Assembly (NCBI GenBank): GCA_022776215.1
Contig: JALFIR010000005.1
Span: 1-11,819 of the forward strand
Source: Colivicinus sp022776215
Lineage (GTDB): Bacteria; Bacillota_I; Bacilli_A; Erysipelotrichales; Erysipelotrichaceae
Reading direction: 5' to 3'
Length of the DNA stretch: 11,819 nucleotides
Part shown: one piece after another, positions 4,502-11,752 of the stretch
How positions within the stretch are numbered: position 1 is the stretch's first letter
How the letters are laid out: each line of letters begins with the position of its first letter
Notes under the pieces: model-generated
Database searches by the model: none
Seen by the model: only the letters and a program-made list of their open reading frames with translations
What the model was told of the DNA's origin: nothing
Program-made: the position numbers and the translations under genes

Positions 4502-5785
4502 ATGAACAAATATATATTAAAAAATGGAATCATCTTAGATGGTACTAAGGATATGAAGCCATATAAGGCCGATATTCTTGTGAATGATGGAGAAATAGAA
4601 GATATCATCACTGACGGTAAAAGCCCTGTAGGATACTCAGAAATCGATTTAAATGGCAAATATATCATGCCTGGCTTAATTAATATGCATGTGCATCTAG
4701 CTGGCAATGGTAAGCCGCAAAAGAAACAAAGAGACAATGAAAAATTAGTAAAGAGAGTTTTTGTGACACCAATTGGTAGATTTGCAGCTGAAAAGCTTGT
4801 TGAAACTTATGCCAAGATTGAATTAATGTCCGGTGTAACAACTATTAGAACAGTTGGTGGTTTAAGAGATTTAGATACAAAGACAAGAGATAAGATAAAT
4901 AAAGGGTTAATTGATGGACCAAGAATTCTTGCCAGCAACGAAGCTATTTCTGTACCAGGAGGTCATATGGCAGGATCAGTAGCTGTTGCTTGTCACAATC
5001 CTGAAGAAGCCATTGCTCAAATAGAAAAGTTAAAGGGCGAAAAAGTTAACTTAATCAAATTAATGATTACAGGTGGTGTTATGGATGCCAAGGAAAAGGG
5101 CGTTCCTGGTCAAATGAAAATGAGCCCTGAGATTATTAAAGCATGTTGCGACAAGGCTCATGAATATGGTTTTATTGTATCTGCTCATGTTGAAAGTCAA
5201 GAAGGTGTAAAAATTGCCCTTGAGAATGGTGTTGATTCAATCGAACATGGTTCTGTAATGGATGATGAGTGTATTGAACTATTCAAGAAACACAATGCTT
5301 TCATGATTTGCACTGTATCACCTGGCATTCCATATGCTTTATTTGATCAAAGTGTTTCCCATACAAGTGATGTTGAAAAGTTTAATGGTGAGCTTGTATT
5401 GAATGGCTTCATCGAAGGTGCTAAAACATGTCTTAAGAATAATATTCCAGTAGGGCTTGGTAATGATGTGGGTTGCCCTTGGATTGCTCAATATGATTTC
5501 TATAGAGAACTTGTATATTTCCATAAATATGTTGGCGCTACAAATGCCCAGGCCTTACATACCGCAACACTTGTAAACGCAAAGCTAGCTGGTATTGATA
5601 AGGAAACCGGTTCTATTGAGAAGGGTAAGTGTGCTGATTTGATTGTTTGTAAGAATAATCCACTAGATAATTTAAATAACTTAAGAAAAGTCGATATGGT
5701 TATCGCTAGGGGTAAGGTTTATGACAATCCAAAGGTTAAGCGTAATGCTTATGTCGATTCTTATCTAGATGAATATATGAACTAG
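4502..5785 (+). CDS. Metal-dependent amidohydrolase (imidazolonepropionase/prolidase-like)
   Basis: This 427-residue protein belongs to the amidohydrolase superfamily. The N-terminal beta-sandwich part (1-57) leads into PGLINMHVHLAG, with metal ligands His63 and His65. Further likely ligands are Lys186 in LIKLM (the position carboxylated in binuclear members), His229 in SAHVES, His249 in SIEHG and Asp322 in GLGNDVG. The closing GSIEKGKCADLIV segment is typical. Relatives include imidazolonepropionase-like enzymes and Xaa-Pro or Xaa-Arg dipeptidases, so a cytosolic role in cleaving cyclic amides or dipeptides is likely; the substrate cannot be read from sequence. An AGAGG lies about eight bases before the ATG. 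The AKR gene starts one base after its stop, so the pair is one operon. No histidine-utilisation genes are nearby, arguing against HutI. Confidence 0.88.
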   Translation: MNKYILKNGIILDGTKDMKPYKADILVNDGEIEDIITDGKSPVGYSEIDLNGKYIMPGLINMHVHLAGNGKPQKKQRDNEKLVKRVFVTPIGRFAAEKLVETYAKIELMSGVTTIRTVGGLRDLDTKTRDKINKGLIDGPRILASNEAISVPGGHMAGSVAVACHNPEEAIAQIEKLKGEKVNLIKLMITGGVMDAKEKGVPGQMKMSPEIIKACCDKAHEYGFIVSAHVESQEGVKIALENGVDSIEHGSVMDDECIELFKKHNAFMICTVSPGIPYALFDQSVSHTSDVEKFNGELVLNGFIEGAKTCLKNNIPVGLGNDVGCPWIAQYDFYRELVYFHKYVGATNAQALHTATLVNAKLAGIDKETGSIEKGKCADLIVCKNNPLDNLNNLRKVDMVIARGKVYDNPKVKRNAYVDSYLDEYMN

Positions 5786-5786
5786 T

Positions 5787-6758
5787 ATGAAATATATAAA
5801 ACTTGGTAAAACTGATATTGAGGTATCAAAGATTTGTTTAGGCTGTATGGGCTTTGGTGATGATAGCATGTATAAATGGTCACTGGGTCCAAAGGATACT
5901 AAGGAAATTGTTGCTTATGCATATGACAAGGGCATTAATTTCTTTGATACTGCTAATCAATATTCTAATGGTACTAGTGAAGAATATTTGGGCAAAGCCA
6001 TAAAAGATCTTGGTATTAGAAGAGATGATGTAGTTATTGCTTCTAAGGTGTTTTTCAATGAAGGCGGTTTGTCTAAAGAAGCTATTAAAAGAGAAATTGA
6101 TCAAAGTTTATTGAGATTAGGTACCGATTATCTTGATCTATATTTGATACATCGTTTTGATTATAATGTTTCAATTGAAGAAACGATGGAGGCCTTAAAT
6201 GATTTGGTTAAATCAGGTAAAGTGAGGTTTTTGGGTTCTAGTAGTATCCTTGCTTATCAAATGTTGATGTATCAAAATTTAGCTAAAGAAAAAGGATATG
6301 CAAGGTTTGAGGTGATGGAGAATCATTATAATCTTCTTTATCGTGAGGAAGAAAGGGAGATGATTCCATTGTGTAAGGAATTAGATGTTTCACTCATACC
6401 TTATTCACCACTAGCTGCAGGTCATTTAGCAAGAATTAATTGGGATAGTGATAGTATTCGTAGTCTTAGTGATGATGTTGCGAAAAGAAGATATGATGCA
6501 TCTGAAGATGTTGATAAGCTGATTGTTGAAAGAGTTGCCGAGTTGGCGAAGAAAAGAAATATCAAGATGAGTGAGGTGGCTTTGTCTTGGCTATATAAAA
6601 AAGGTGTTGCTTCACCTATTATAGGTGCTAGTAAGACTAAATATATTGATGATGCGATTAATGCATTAAATGTTGAATTGAGCGATGAGGAAGTATCTTA
6701 TTTAGAAGAATTATATGTACCTCATTCATTAAAAGGACCGATTATTAAGAAAAACTAA
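5787..6758 (+). CDS. Aldo/keto reductase
   Basis: The 323-residue protein is a cytosolic NADPH-type aldo/keto reductase with a TIM-barrel fold. The catalytic tetrad is visible: Asp54 and Tyr59 in FFDTANQYSNG, Lys87 in ASKVF and His122 in LYLIHRFD. The C-terminal SPIIGASK motif (near residue 275) binds the cofactor phosphate in the AKR11/YghZ-like groups. The substrate is unknown. Only one base separates its ATG from the amidohydrolase stop and no Shine-Dalgarno sequence is visible, so translation is probably coupled. The pairing suggests that the reductase acts on a carbonyl product of the same pathway, but this is inference. The last codons form the left arm of the terminator at 6751-6778. 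Confidence 0.92.
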   Translation: MKYIKLGKTDIEVSKICLGCMGFGDDSMYKWSLGPKDTKEIVAYAYDKGINFFDTANQYSNGTSEEYLGKAIKDLGIRRDDVVIASKVFFNEGGLSKEAIKREIDQSLLRLGTDYLDLYLIHRFDYNVSIEETMEALNDLVKSGKVRFLGSSSILAYQMLMYQNLAKEKGYARFEVMENHYNLLYREEEREMIPLCKELDVSLIPYSPLAAGHLARINWDSDSIRSLSDDVAKRRYDASEDVDKLIVERVAELAKKRNIKMSEVALSWLYKKGVASPIIGASKTKYIDDAINALNVELSDEEVSYLEELYVPHSLKGPIIKKN

Positions 6759-6778
6759 GGACGTGAGTCCTTAGTTTT
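6751..6778. terminator. Shared bidirectional terminator between AKR and BSH genes
   Basis: AAAACTAAGGAC (6751-6762) and GTCCTTAGTTTT (6767-6778) form a perfect 12-bp stem with a four-base loop. It overlaps the stop codons of both convergent genes (AKR ends 6758, BSH ends 6771). Each strand provides a T-rich 3' arm, so it can terminate both transcripts in a 28-base space. Confidence 0.85.
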
Positions 6779-7718
6779 GCATATTAATATGTTCTTCTTC
6801 TAACATTGGATAAGTGATTAGATCACTTGAATCCAAGTTTTCTTTGTGCATATCAACACCACTTATTTGATGGTTGTTGTAGGTAGTGTAGTAATAAATA
6901 CCTTTAGCCAAGTCGCATGCTGATGTGAAGATGGTATATTCATAAGCTTCTTTAACTTTGCAACAACCATTTTGTTGTTCAACACTATGTAGAATGTGGA
7001 AAAGTTGATTTAGACCATTGTCTGATAATGAGAAGTGATTAGTAAAGGCAACTTTGACAAAACGAGACATGCTTGATAAGTCACCTGGTAGGCCAAGTCC
7101 TCCCATTCCTCTTGAGTATTTTGTTAATTCAACACCTTCAAAGTTATTAACAGGATCTGCTGATGATAGGTGTTGATAGTTGTTTAGGTTGAACATTTGT
7201 AGTTCAAATGGTGGGTTGTTAGTTAAGACATTAACTGGATCATCATAAACTTTTACACCATCTTTAACAGATTCAACAACAATAGATTTGTAGCCATCAC
7301 TCACATACCAATGCATCTGAGTTGGTGGATATTTGTCGTTGATAGAATCTTTAGATAAGTTAATGCTTTTAAATAATTCCTTAGCTTCTTCTAATGTTTT
7401 ACATTTAGATAATACATATGGGATTAGTTCAAATTGGGCGATATTTATCTTAGTATCGTCTACGTCTCTATAAACACAATTACCAACAAAGTTCAAGCCT
7501 GCCATACCTAGACCATGTTCATTAATGGCATCAAAGTATAGGGGATAACCTTCTTGGATAATGCCTACACCGATTATGGCAGGGTGTTTATCAATGTTTT
7601 CTTCATGTTTGAATGAGAAAGAATAGTTTCTTGGTGTGACAACGATTTCTTGACCATATGAGAAGTCAAAGTCTAGGTTACGTCCAAAGAAACCTTTAAA
7701 TGAAGCAGCTGTACACAT
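6771..7718 (-). CDS. Choloylglycine hydrolase family protein, probable bile salt hydrolase
   Basis: This 315-residue Ntn-hydrolase has no signal peptide and so is probably cytosolic. Bile salt hydrolases cleave the amide between bile acids and glycine or taurine; the related penicillin V acylases share the fold. Cys2 follows Met1 (MCTAAS) and becomes the catalytic N-terminal nucleophile. Other active-site positions are present: Arg13 and Asp16 in FGRNLDFDFSYG, Asn76 in MAGLNF, Asn168 in LTNNPPF and Arg219 in SSMSRF. The YPLYFDAINEHGLGMAGLNF block is closest to lactobacillus-type bile salt hydrolases. The Cys-to-Arg spacing is several residues shorter than in the well-studied enzymes (Arg18 in Bifidobacterium). 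GAAAGGAAGG precedes the start. Substrate preference between bile salts and penicillin V is not proven. Confidence 0.88.
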   Translation of the reverse strand: MCTAASFKGFFGRNLDFDFSYGQEIVVTPRNYSFSFKHEENIDKHPAIIGVGIIQEGYPLYFDAINEHGLGMAGLNFVGNCVYRDVDDTKINIAQFELIPYVLSKCKTLEEAKELFKSINLSKDSINDKYPPTQMHWYVSDGYKSIVVESVKDGVKVYDDPVNVLTNNPPFELQMFNLNNYQHLSSADPVNNFEGVELTKYSRGMGGLGLPGDLSSMSRFVKVAFTNHFSLSDNGLNQLFHILHSVEQQNGCCKVKEAYEYTIFTSACDLAKGIYYYTTYNNHQISGVDMHKENLDSSDLITYPMLEEEHINMQN

Positions 7719-7742
7719 ACTTTTTACCTTCCTTTCACCATT

Positions 7743-7770
7743 ATTATAGAACTATTAGCGTTTTTTTAAA
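7743..7770 (-). promoter_or_regulatory. Promoter of the bile salt hydrolase gene
   Basis: On the minus strand a perfect TATAAT (7743-7748) is preceded by TTTAAA (7765-7770) with a 16-base spacer. The hydrolase ATG lies 24 bases downstream of the -10, giving a short leader with the ribosome binding site. Its -35 is only 10 bases from the lysS -10 on the other strand. Confidence 0.65.
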
Positions 7771-7777
7771 TCTTTTA

Positions 7778-7786
7778 TGCTAGAAT
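7778..7786 (+). promoter_or_regulatory. Extended -10 promoter of the lysS T-box leader
   Basis: TGC then TAGAAT (7781-7786) forms an extended -10 element; the -35 region (about 7758-7763) is poor, as often seen with extended -10 promoters. Transcription would start near 7793 and enter the T-box leader. The expected -35 position falls within the spacer of the divergent hydrolase promoter, so the two may interfere. Confidence 0.6.
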
Positions 7787-7794
7787 ACAAGTGT

Positions 7795-7977
7795 TAATTG
7801 CGTTGAAGAGAAGAGTAGCTTGTGTAGTTTCTTAAAGAGAGGGGTCGGTTGGTGTAAGACCTTAGGGACAGCATGTGAAAAAGGACTTGGAGCAAATCGT
7901 AGGCTTGCGTTAAAAGCATGAAAGATACAAACAAAGGTGGTACCGCGCATTTTAGCGCCCTTGGGCTACCTTTTTTA
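7795..7977 (+). promoter_or_regulatory. T-box riboswitch (lysine specificity) with intrinsic terminator
   Basis: The leader contains AGTAG in lower stem I, AGAGAG and GGTCGGTTGGTG in the distal part, and the hallmark T-box AAGGTGGTACCGCG (7934-7947). The specifier region GTGAAAAAGGAC offers a lysine codon (AAA or AAG) at 7878-7883. The T-box UGGU (7938-7941) complements the ACCA end of tRNA-Lys, whose gene here has discriminator A. The competing terminator spans 7936-7977: GGT...GCGC pairs with GCGC...CTACC and ends in six T. Uncharged tRNA-Lys should stabilise the antiterminator and induce lysS. The exact specifier register was not resolved by folding. Confidence 0.92.
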
Positions 7978-7998
7978 TTTTTATTTAAAGGAGAAGAG

Positions 7999-9930
7999 AT
8001 GGAAAGAAAGTTTAACGACCAACAATTGGCAAGAAGAAAAAAGTTAGATGATTTAGTTGCAAAGGGCATTAATCCATTTGGTAATGCCTACACAAGAACT
8101 GCAAACAGTAAGAGTATCAAGGACACTTATGGTGCATGTTCTAAGGAAGAATTAGAAGAGAAGAAGGTAGAAGTTTCTATTGCTGGTAGAATCATGTCAA
8201 AGAGAAGAATGGGCAAGATGTGTTTCATGCATGTTCAAGATCGTTATGGTTTGATTCAACTTGTTATCAACAAGAATGATTTAGGTGAGGAACCTTATGA
8301 ATTAGTTAAGGCAAGTGATGTTGGTGATATCGTAGGTATTGAAGGTAGAGTTTATCGTACTAATCCAACTGAACAAAATCCTCAAGGTGAGTTGTCAGTT
8401 TATGTGCTAAAGTATACACATTTAACTAAGGCACTTAATCCTTTCCCTGAGAAGTTCCATGGTTTAACAGATATTGAAGAAAGATATAGAAGAAGATATT
8501 TAGACTTAATCATGAATGAGGATTCAAAAAGAGTTGCGTTCATGCGCCCTCAAGTATTAAATGCGATCAGATCTTTCTTAGCTTCAAGAGATTTCGTGGA
8601 GGTTGAGACACCAGTTTTAACCTCATTGTTGACAGGTGCTAGTGCTAGACCATTTGTTACTCACCATAATGCTCAAGATATTGATATGTATTTAAGAGTA
8701 GCTCTAGAACTAGATTTAAAGAGATTGCTAGTTGGTGGTATGGAAAAGGTTTATGAGATTGGTAGAACTTTTAGAAATGAAGGTATGGATCCTCAACATA
8801 ATCCTGAGTTCACTTTGATGGAATTATATGAAGCATATTCTAATCTTGAGGGTATGATGGAAATTACTGAGAGCATGTATAAGTATATTGCTGATAATGT
8901 TTGTCATAAGAGAACTTTCAAGTATTTAGGTCATGAGATTAGTTTAGATGGTGATTGGAAGAGAGTTTCAATGACTGATGCGATTAAGGAGAAGACTGGT
9001 ATCGACTTTAAGCAACAAATGTCTTTTGAGGAAGCTTGTGCTTTGGCTAAGGAACATGGTATTGAGGTTGAGAATCACTTTACAACAGGTCATATTATTA
9101 ATGCTTTCTTTGAAAAGTATGTAGAGGAAACTTTGATTCAACCTACTTTCTTATATGGTCATCCAATTGAGATTTCACCACTAACAAGAGCTAATGAAGA
9201 AGATCCTCGTTTCGTTGATCGTTTCGAATTGTTCATTTCAGGTCATGAGTGTGCAAATGCTTATACTGAGTTAAATGATCCAATTGATCAATTAAAGCGT
9301 TTTGAGGATCAATTAAAGGCTAAGCAATTAGGTGATGATGAGGCTAGTGATATCGATATGGATTTCGTTGAGGCTCTAGAATATGGTATGCCACCTGCAG
9401 GCGGTATCGGGTATGGTATCGATAGAATGGTAATGTTGTTTACTGAGTCTGAGTCTATTAGAGATGTTATCTTGTTCCCTACAATGAAGCAATTAAATGG
9501 CAATAAAGTTGCTAAGGTAGCTCCTGTTAAGACAACTGCAGATGGTGAAAAAGTTGATTTCTCTAATGTAAAGATTGAACCAATTTTCACTGAAATGGTT
9601 GATTTTGACACATTTGCTAAGTCAGATTTCCGTGTTGTTAAGATCTTAGCTTGTGAGGCTGTTGAAAAGTCTAAGAAGCTTCTTAAGTTCACTTTGGATG
9701 ATGGTGAAAGAAAAAATCGTGTTATCTTAAGTGGTATTCATGATTATTATGAACCAGAAGAATTAGTTGGTAAGACTGCTGTTGCGATTGTTAACTTGCC
9801 TCCAAGAAAGATGATGGGTATTGATTCTGAGGGCATGTTAATTTCTGCAGTACATGAGGAAGATGGTCATGAATGTCTTAACTTGTTAATGTTAGATAAC
9901 AAGATTCCTGCTGGTGCAAAATTATATTAA
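7999..9930 (+). CDS. lysS: Lysyl-tRNA synthetase (class II) with C-terminal tRNA-binding domain
   Basis: The 643-residue protein is a class IIb LysRS fused to an extra domain. The N-terminal OB-fold anticodon-binding region covers about 55-140. The signature NPFPEKFHGLTDIEERYRRR follows, then motif 2 (RTFRNEGMDPQHNPEF, from 256) and motif 3 (GIGYGIDRMVMLF, from 469). A normal enzyme would end near 498. After a linker, residues about 531-643 match the MetRS-C/Trbp111/EMAP-II tRNA-binding OB fold (FAKSDFRVVKI, NLPPRKMMGIDSEGMLISAV). The start at 7999 follows AAAGGAG; the frame extends upstream to 7918, but that stretch is the T-box terminator. It is monocistronic, with its own T-box and terminator. 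The fusion is seen directly; a gain in tRNA affinity is inferred from the domain family. Confidence 0.96.
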   Translation: MERKFNDQQLARRKKLDDLVAKGINPFGNAYTRTANSKSIKDTYGACSKEELEEKKVEVSIAGRIMSKRRMGKMCFMHVQDRYGLIQLVINKNDLGEEPYELVKASDVGDIVGIEGRVYRTNPTEQNPQGELSVYVLKYTHLTKALNPFPEKFHGLTDIEERYRRRYLDLIMNEDSKRVAFMRPQVLNAIRSFLASRDFVEVETPVLTSLLTGASARPFVTHHNAQDIDMYLRVALELDLKRLLVGGMEKVYEIGRTFRNEGMDPQHNPEFTLMELYEAYSNLEGMMEITESMYKYIADNVCHKRTFKYLGHEISLDGDWKRVSMTDAIKEKTGIDFKQQMSFEEACALAKEHGIEVENHFTTGHIINAFFEKYVEETLIQPTFLYGHPIEISPLTRANEEDPRFVDRFELFISGHECANAYTELNDPIDQLKRFEDQLKAKQLGDDEASDIDMDFVEALEYGMPPAGGIGYGIDRMVMLFTESESIRDVILFPTMKQLNGNKVAKVAPVKTTADGEKVDFSNVKIEPIFTEMVDFDTFAKSDFRVVKILACEAVEKSKKLLKFTLDDGERKNRVILSGIHDYYEPEELVGKTAVAIVNLPPRKMMGIDSEGMLISAVHEEDGHECLNLLMLDNKIPAGAKLY

Positions 9931-9945
9931 TTTGGTTTAATTAAG

Positions 9946-9973
9946 GACGTAGCTTAATAAGTTGCGTCTTTTA
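9946..9973 (+). terminator. Terminator after lysS
   Basis: GACGTAGCTT (9946-9955) pairs with AAGTTGCGTC (9959-9968) through ten pairs, two of them G-U, with a three-base loop and a TTTT tail. It stands 15 bases after the lysS stop. Confidence 0.85.
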
Positions 9974-9987
9974 ATTTAGAATAACCG

Positions 9988-10018
9988 TTGACCTATACGT
10001 GGCGTATGCGCTTATACT
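9988..10018 (+). promoter_or_regulatory. MerR-type promoter with 19-bp spacer and dyad operator
   Basis: TTGACC (9988-9993) and TATACT (10013-10018) are separated by 19 bases, the overlong spacer characteristic of promoters activated by MerR proteins. The spacer holds a perfect inverted repeat, ATACG-TGG-CGTAT (9995-10007). This arrangement predicts autoregulation of the downstream MerR gene by DNA distortion that realigns the two elements. Confidence 0.8.
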
Positions 10019-10044
10019 GTCATCAAGAAAGGCGAGGTAGACAC

Positions 10045-10917
10045 ATGTTATTAAATGAAATAGCAAATGAAGTAGGAATGACCAAGCGTGCCATTAAGTA
10101 TTATGAAGAGAAAGGTCTATTATCAGTAAACAAAAGTAATAATGGTTATCGTGATTATTCCACAAATGATGTTGATACTTTAAAAAGAATTTCAGTTTAT
10201 AGAAAATTAGGAGTTAGCGTTAAAGATATAAAGAGTTTGTTGGAAAATAATGATAAAGATGTTCTTGTTCGTATTTACAACGAAAAGATGCAAGATAAAA
10301 TCTTACTAGACCATGAACTTAATGCTTTAAAACAATTCATAGAAGATGATGATGTAAATAAAATAGATGAAATGTTAGATTATCAAAGTGTTGAGGATGC
10401 GATAGAGTCTTTGTTGCCCGATAAAGAATGGGGTGATTATTTAAAAAGTCATTTTAAACCATTTCTTAATATAAGATTAGAAACTACTGAACAGAAACAA
10501 GCTTTGCGAAACATTTTGATGTATTGTGATGAAACAACATTAAAAATACCTCTTATCATGAGAATAAGTATGAAAATTAATAGTGGTGTGAATAAAGAAA
10601 CAAGAACCGCAGATGAAATGATAGCCTATTATCGTGATATGAGTGAAGGTGAATATAGTAAGTTAAAAGAAATGACGTTGCAAGGTGTCAAAATTAAATC
10701 AGGAATATTAAAATATCATCCTGCATTTGTAGCACAAAGAAAGCTACAAAAAGAATTTCAAAATAAAGGATATAACGATATATTAATTCCTAATATGATA
10801 GCTTTATCACCTTTATATGCTGAATATAAAGCGAATCTAGATAAGGTGAATGACAAAATTTGTAGAGAGCTAGGTCTTTATTATGATAGTAACTACAACT
10901 TAGTTATTAAAAAATGA
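10045..10917 (+). CDS. MerR-family transcriptional regulator with long uncharacterised C-terminal domain
   Basis: The 290-residue protein starts with a MerR winged helix-turn-helix: LLNEIANEVGMTKRAIKYYEEKGLL (residues 2-26), wing NNGYRDYS, and a dimerisation helix beginning near VYRKLGVSVKDIKSLL. The remaining approximately 190 residues form a mostly helical effector region that I do not recognise. It is not TipAS-like, and I see no metal-binding cysteine cluster, which argues against a mercury or copper sensor. The start at 10045 follows GGCGAGG. An in-frame TTG at 9988 is excluded because it lies in the promoter -35. No target gene adjoins it, so regulation of itself and distant genes is likely. 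A drug- or small-molecule-sensing role is only a guess. Confidence 0.88.
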   Translation: MLLNEIANEVGMTKRAIKYYEEKGLLSVNKSNNGYRDYSTNDVDTLKRISVYRKLGVSVKDIKSLLENNDKDVLVRIYNEKMQDKILLDHELNALKQFIEDDDVNKIDEMLDYQSVEDAIESLLPDKEWGDYLKSHFKPFLNIRLETTEQKQALRNILMYCDETTLKIPLIMRISMKINSGVNKETRTADEMIAYYRDMSEGEYSKLKEMTLQGVKIKSGILKYHPAFVAQRKLQKEFQNKGYNDILIPNMIALSPLYAEYKANLDKVNDKICRELGLYYDSNYNLVIKK

Positions 10918-10928
10918 AATTGTAAAAT

Positions 10929-10969
10929 AGCTGAAATATAATTCTTTTAACGAATATTTCAGCTTTTTA
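10929..10969 (+). terminator. Terminator after the MerR-type gene
   Basis: AGCTGAAATAT (10929-10939) pairs with ATATTTCAGCT, with an inner ATTC/GAAT pairing, and is followed by TTTTATT. It lies 12 bases after the stop codon. Confidence 0.85.
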
Positions 10970-10986
10970 TTAGATTTTCACCGCTA

Positions 10987-11005
10987 ACTACCATATAATA
11001 GTAGT
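10987..11005 (+). promoter_or_regulatory. AbiE locus -10 box flanked by an inverted repeat
   Basis: A perfect TATAAT (10994-10999) lies 19 bases before the abiEi-like ATG; the -35 candidate TAGATT (10971-10976) is weak. ACTAC (10987-10991) and GTAGT (11001-11005) form a perfect inverted repeat around the -10. AbiEi antitoxins are known to repress their own promoters by binding inverted repeats, so this is a plausible operator. Confidence 0.5.
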
Positions 11006-11018
11006 ATGAGGAGAGAAT

Positions 11019-11627
11019 ATGATAGTTACATATCAAATGTTAAAGGAATCATTGAGCGATTATAAGAATCCTGATAATAAGATTAAGAGAATGAGTGATG
11101 GTGGTGAGATTGTTAAACTCACCAAGAATTTGTATGAGACAAGTAATGAAATACCTGGTTATTTAGTTGCGAATGCTATTTATTCGCCATCTTATTTATC
11201 ATTTGATTATGCCTTGTCTTATTATGGTTTAATTCCTGAAATGGTTTATACTTATACCAGTGCGACTTTTAATAAGAAAAAGAAGAAACAATATATAAAC
11301 AAGCTTGGTACCTTTACTTATAGAGATGTTCCATCTAAGGTTTATCCTTATGGTATCAATATTAAGGAAGAAGGTGATTATACATATTTGCTTGCCTGTC
11401 CTGAGAAGGCAATATGTGACAAGCTTTATACAATTAAGCCAGTTAAGAATAAGAAGGAAATGTATAATCTACTATTTGTTGATTTAAGAATAGATGAAGA
11501 TGAGTTTAAAGAACTAAATTTTGATGATTTAAATAAACTATGTGATTTATATAGTTGTACTAATTTAAAGTTATTAAAGAAAGTTGTAGGAGATTTTGAT
11601 GAACACAGTATTGGAACAAATGATTGA
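11019..11627 (+). CDS. AbiEi-like antitoxin / transcriptional regulator (type IV toxin-antitoxin)
   Basis: The 202-residue protein has the layout of AbiEi antitoxins. An N-terminal winged-helix-like region (about 1-45, ending GEIVKLTKNLYETS) is followed by the family-typical PSYLSFDYALSYYGLIPE (58-75). Then come a central YTYTSATFNKKKKK stretch, and LLACPEKAICDKLY near 128-141. AbiEi represses its own operon and counters AbiEii, a nucleotidyltransferase-like toxin, in phage abortive infection. AGGAG lies shortly before the ATG. The next gene overlaps its end by 29 bases in another frame, the usual AbiE coupling, and begins like an AbiEii toxin. The gene appears intact while its partner is broken. 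The low similarity between family members keeps the assignment at family level. Confidence 0.85.
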   Translation: MIVTYQMLKESLSDYKNPDNKIKRMSDGGEIVKLTKNLYETSNEIPGYLVANAIYSPSYLSFDYALSYYGLIPEMVYTYTSATFNKKKKKQYINKLGTFTYRDVPSKVYPYGINIKEEGDYTYLLACPEKAICDKLYTIKPVKNKKEMYNLLFVDLRIDEDEFKELNFDDLNKLCDLYSCTNLKLLKKVVGDFDEHSIGTND

Positions 11628-11709
11628 ATCTTATAATCCTAAAAACAATGATGAAAAACGCAATGTGATTAAGGAGGTAATGCAGGAAATTGTACTTTGC
11701 GGTTTGTAG
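11599..11709 (+). pseudogene. AbiEii-like toxin, truncated by an insertion element
   Basis: The frame begins MNTVLEQMIESYNPKNNDEK and runs on to MQEIVLCGL before a stop at 11707-11709. This matches the start of AbiEii/nucleotidyltransferase toxins, where the helix ending in ...EIxLxGL is followed by the GGT-type catalytic motif about 15 residues on. Here only 36 codons remain, and the stop lies inside the terminal sequence of an IS3-family element. AGGAG stands six bases before the ATG, inside the antitoxin gene. The missing catalytic part may lie beyond the element, outside the window. Without its nucleotidyltransferase core the fragment cannot be an active toxin. Confidence 0.78.
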
Positions 11710-11750
11710 TGAACCCCTAAAGTTGGACAAACTTAGGAGGTTCACTTTTT
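11709..11750 (+). promoter_or_regulatory. IS leader hairpin that buries the orfA ribosome binding site
   Basis: GTGAACC (11709-11715) pairs with GGTTCAC (11739-11745). Inside it CCTAAAGTT pairs with AACTTAGG through a one-base bulge, and five T follow. The stem contains the AGGAGG (11735-11740) of orfA and has terminator form. It would limit transposase expression from outside transcription, a known strategy of insertion sequences. Function is inferred from structure. Confidence 0.6.
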
Positions 11751-11752
11751 AT

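Noticed and set aside
7918..7998. Upstream ATG in frame with lysS
   Set aside because: It lies inside the T-box and terminator; the ATG at 7999 has a good AAAGGAG and gives the normal LysRS N-terminus.
9988..10044. TTG start extending the MerR-type protein
   Set aside because: The TTG is the promoter -35, so it would not be transcribed; ATG at 10045 begins exactly at the helix-turn-helix domain.
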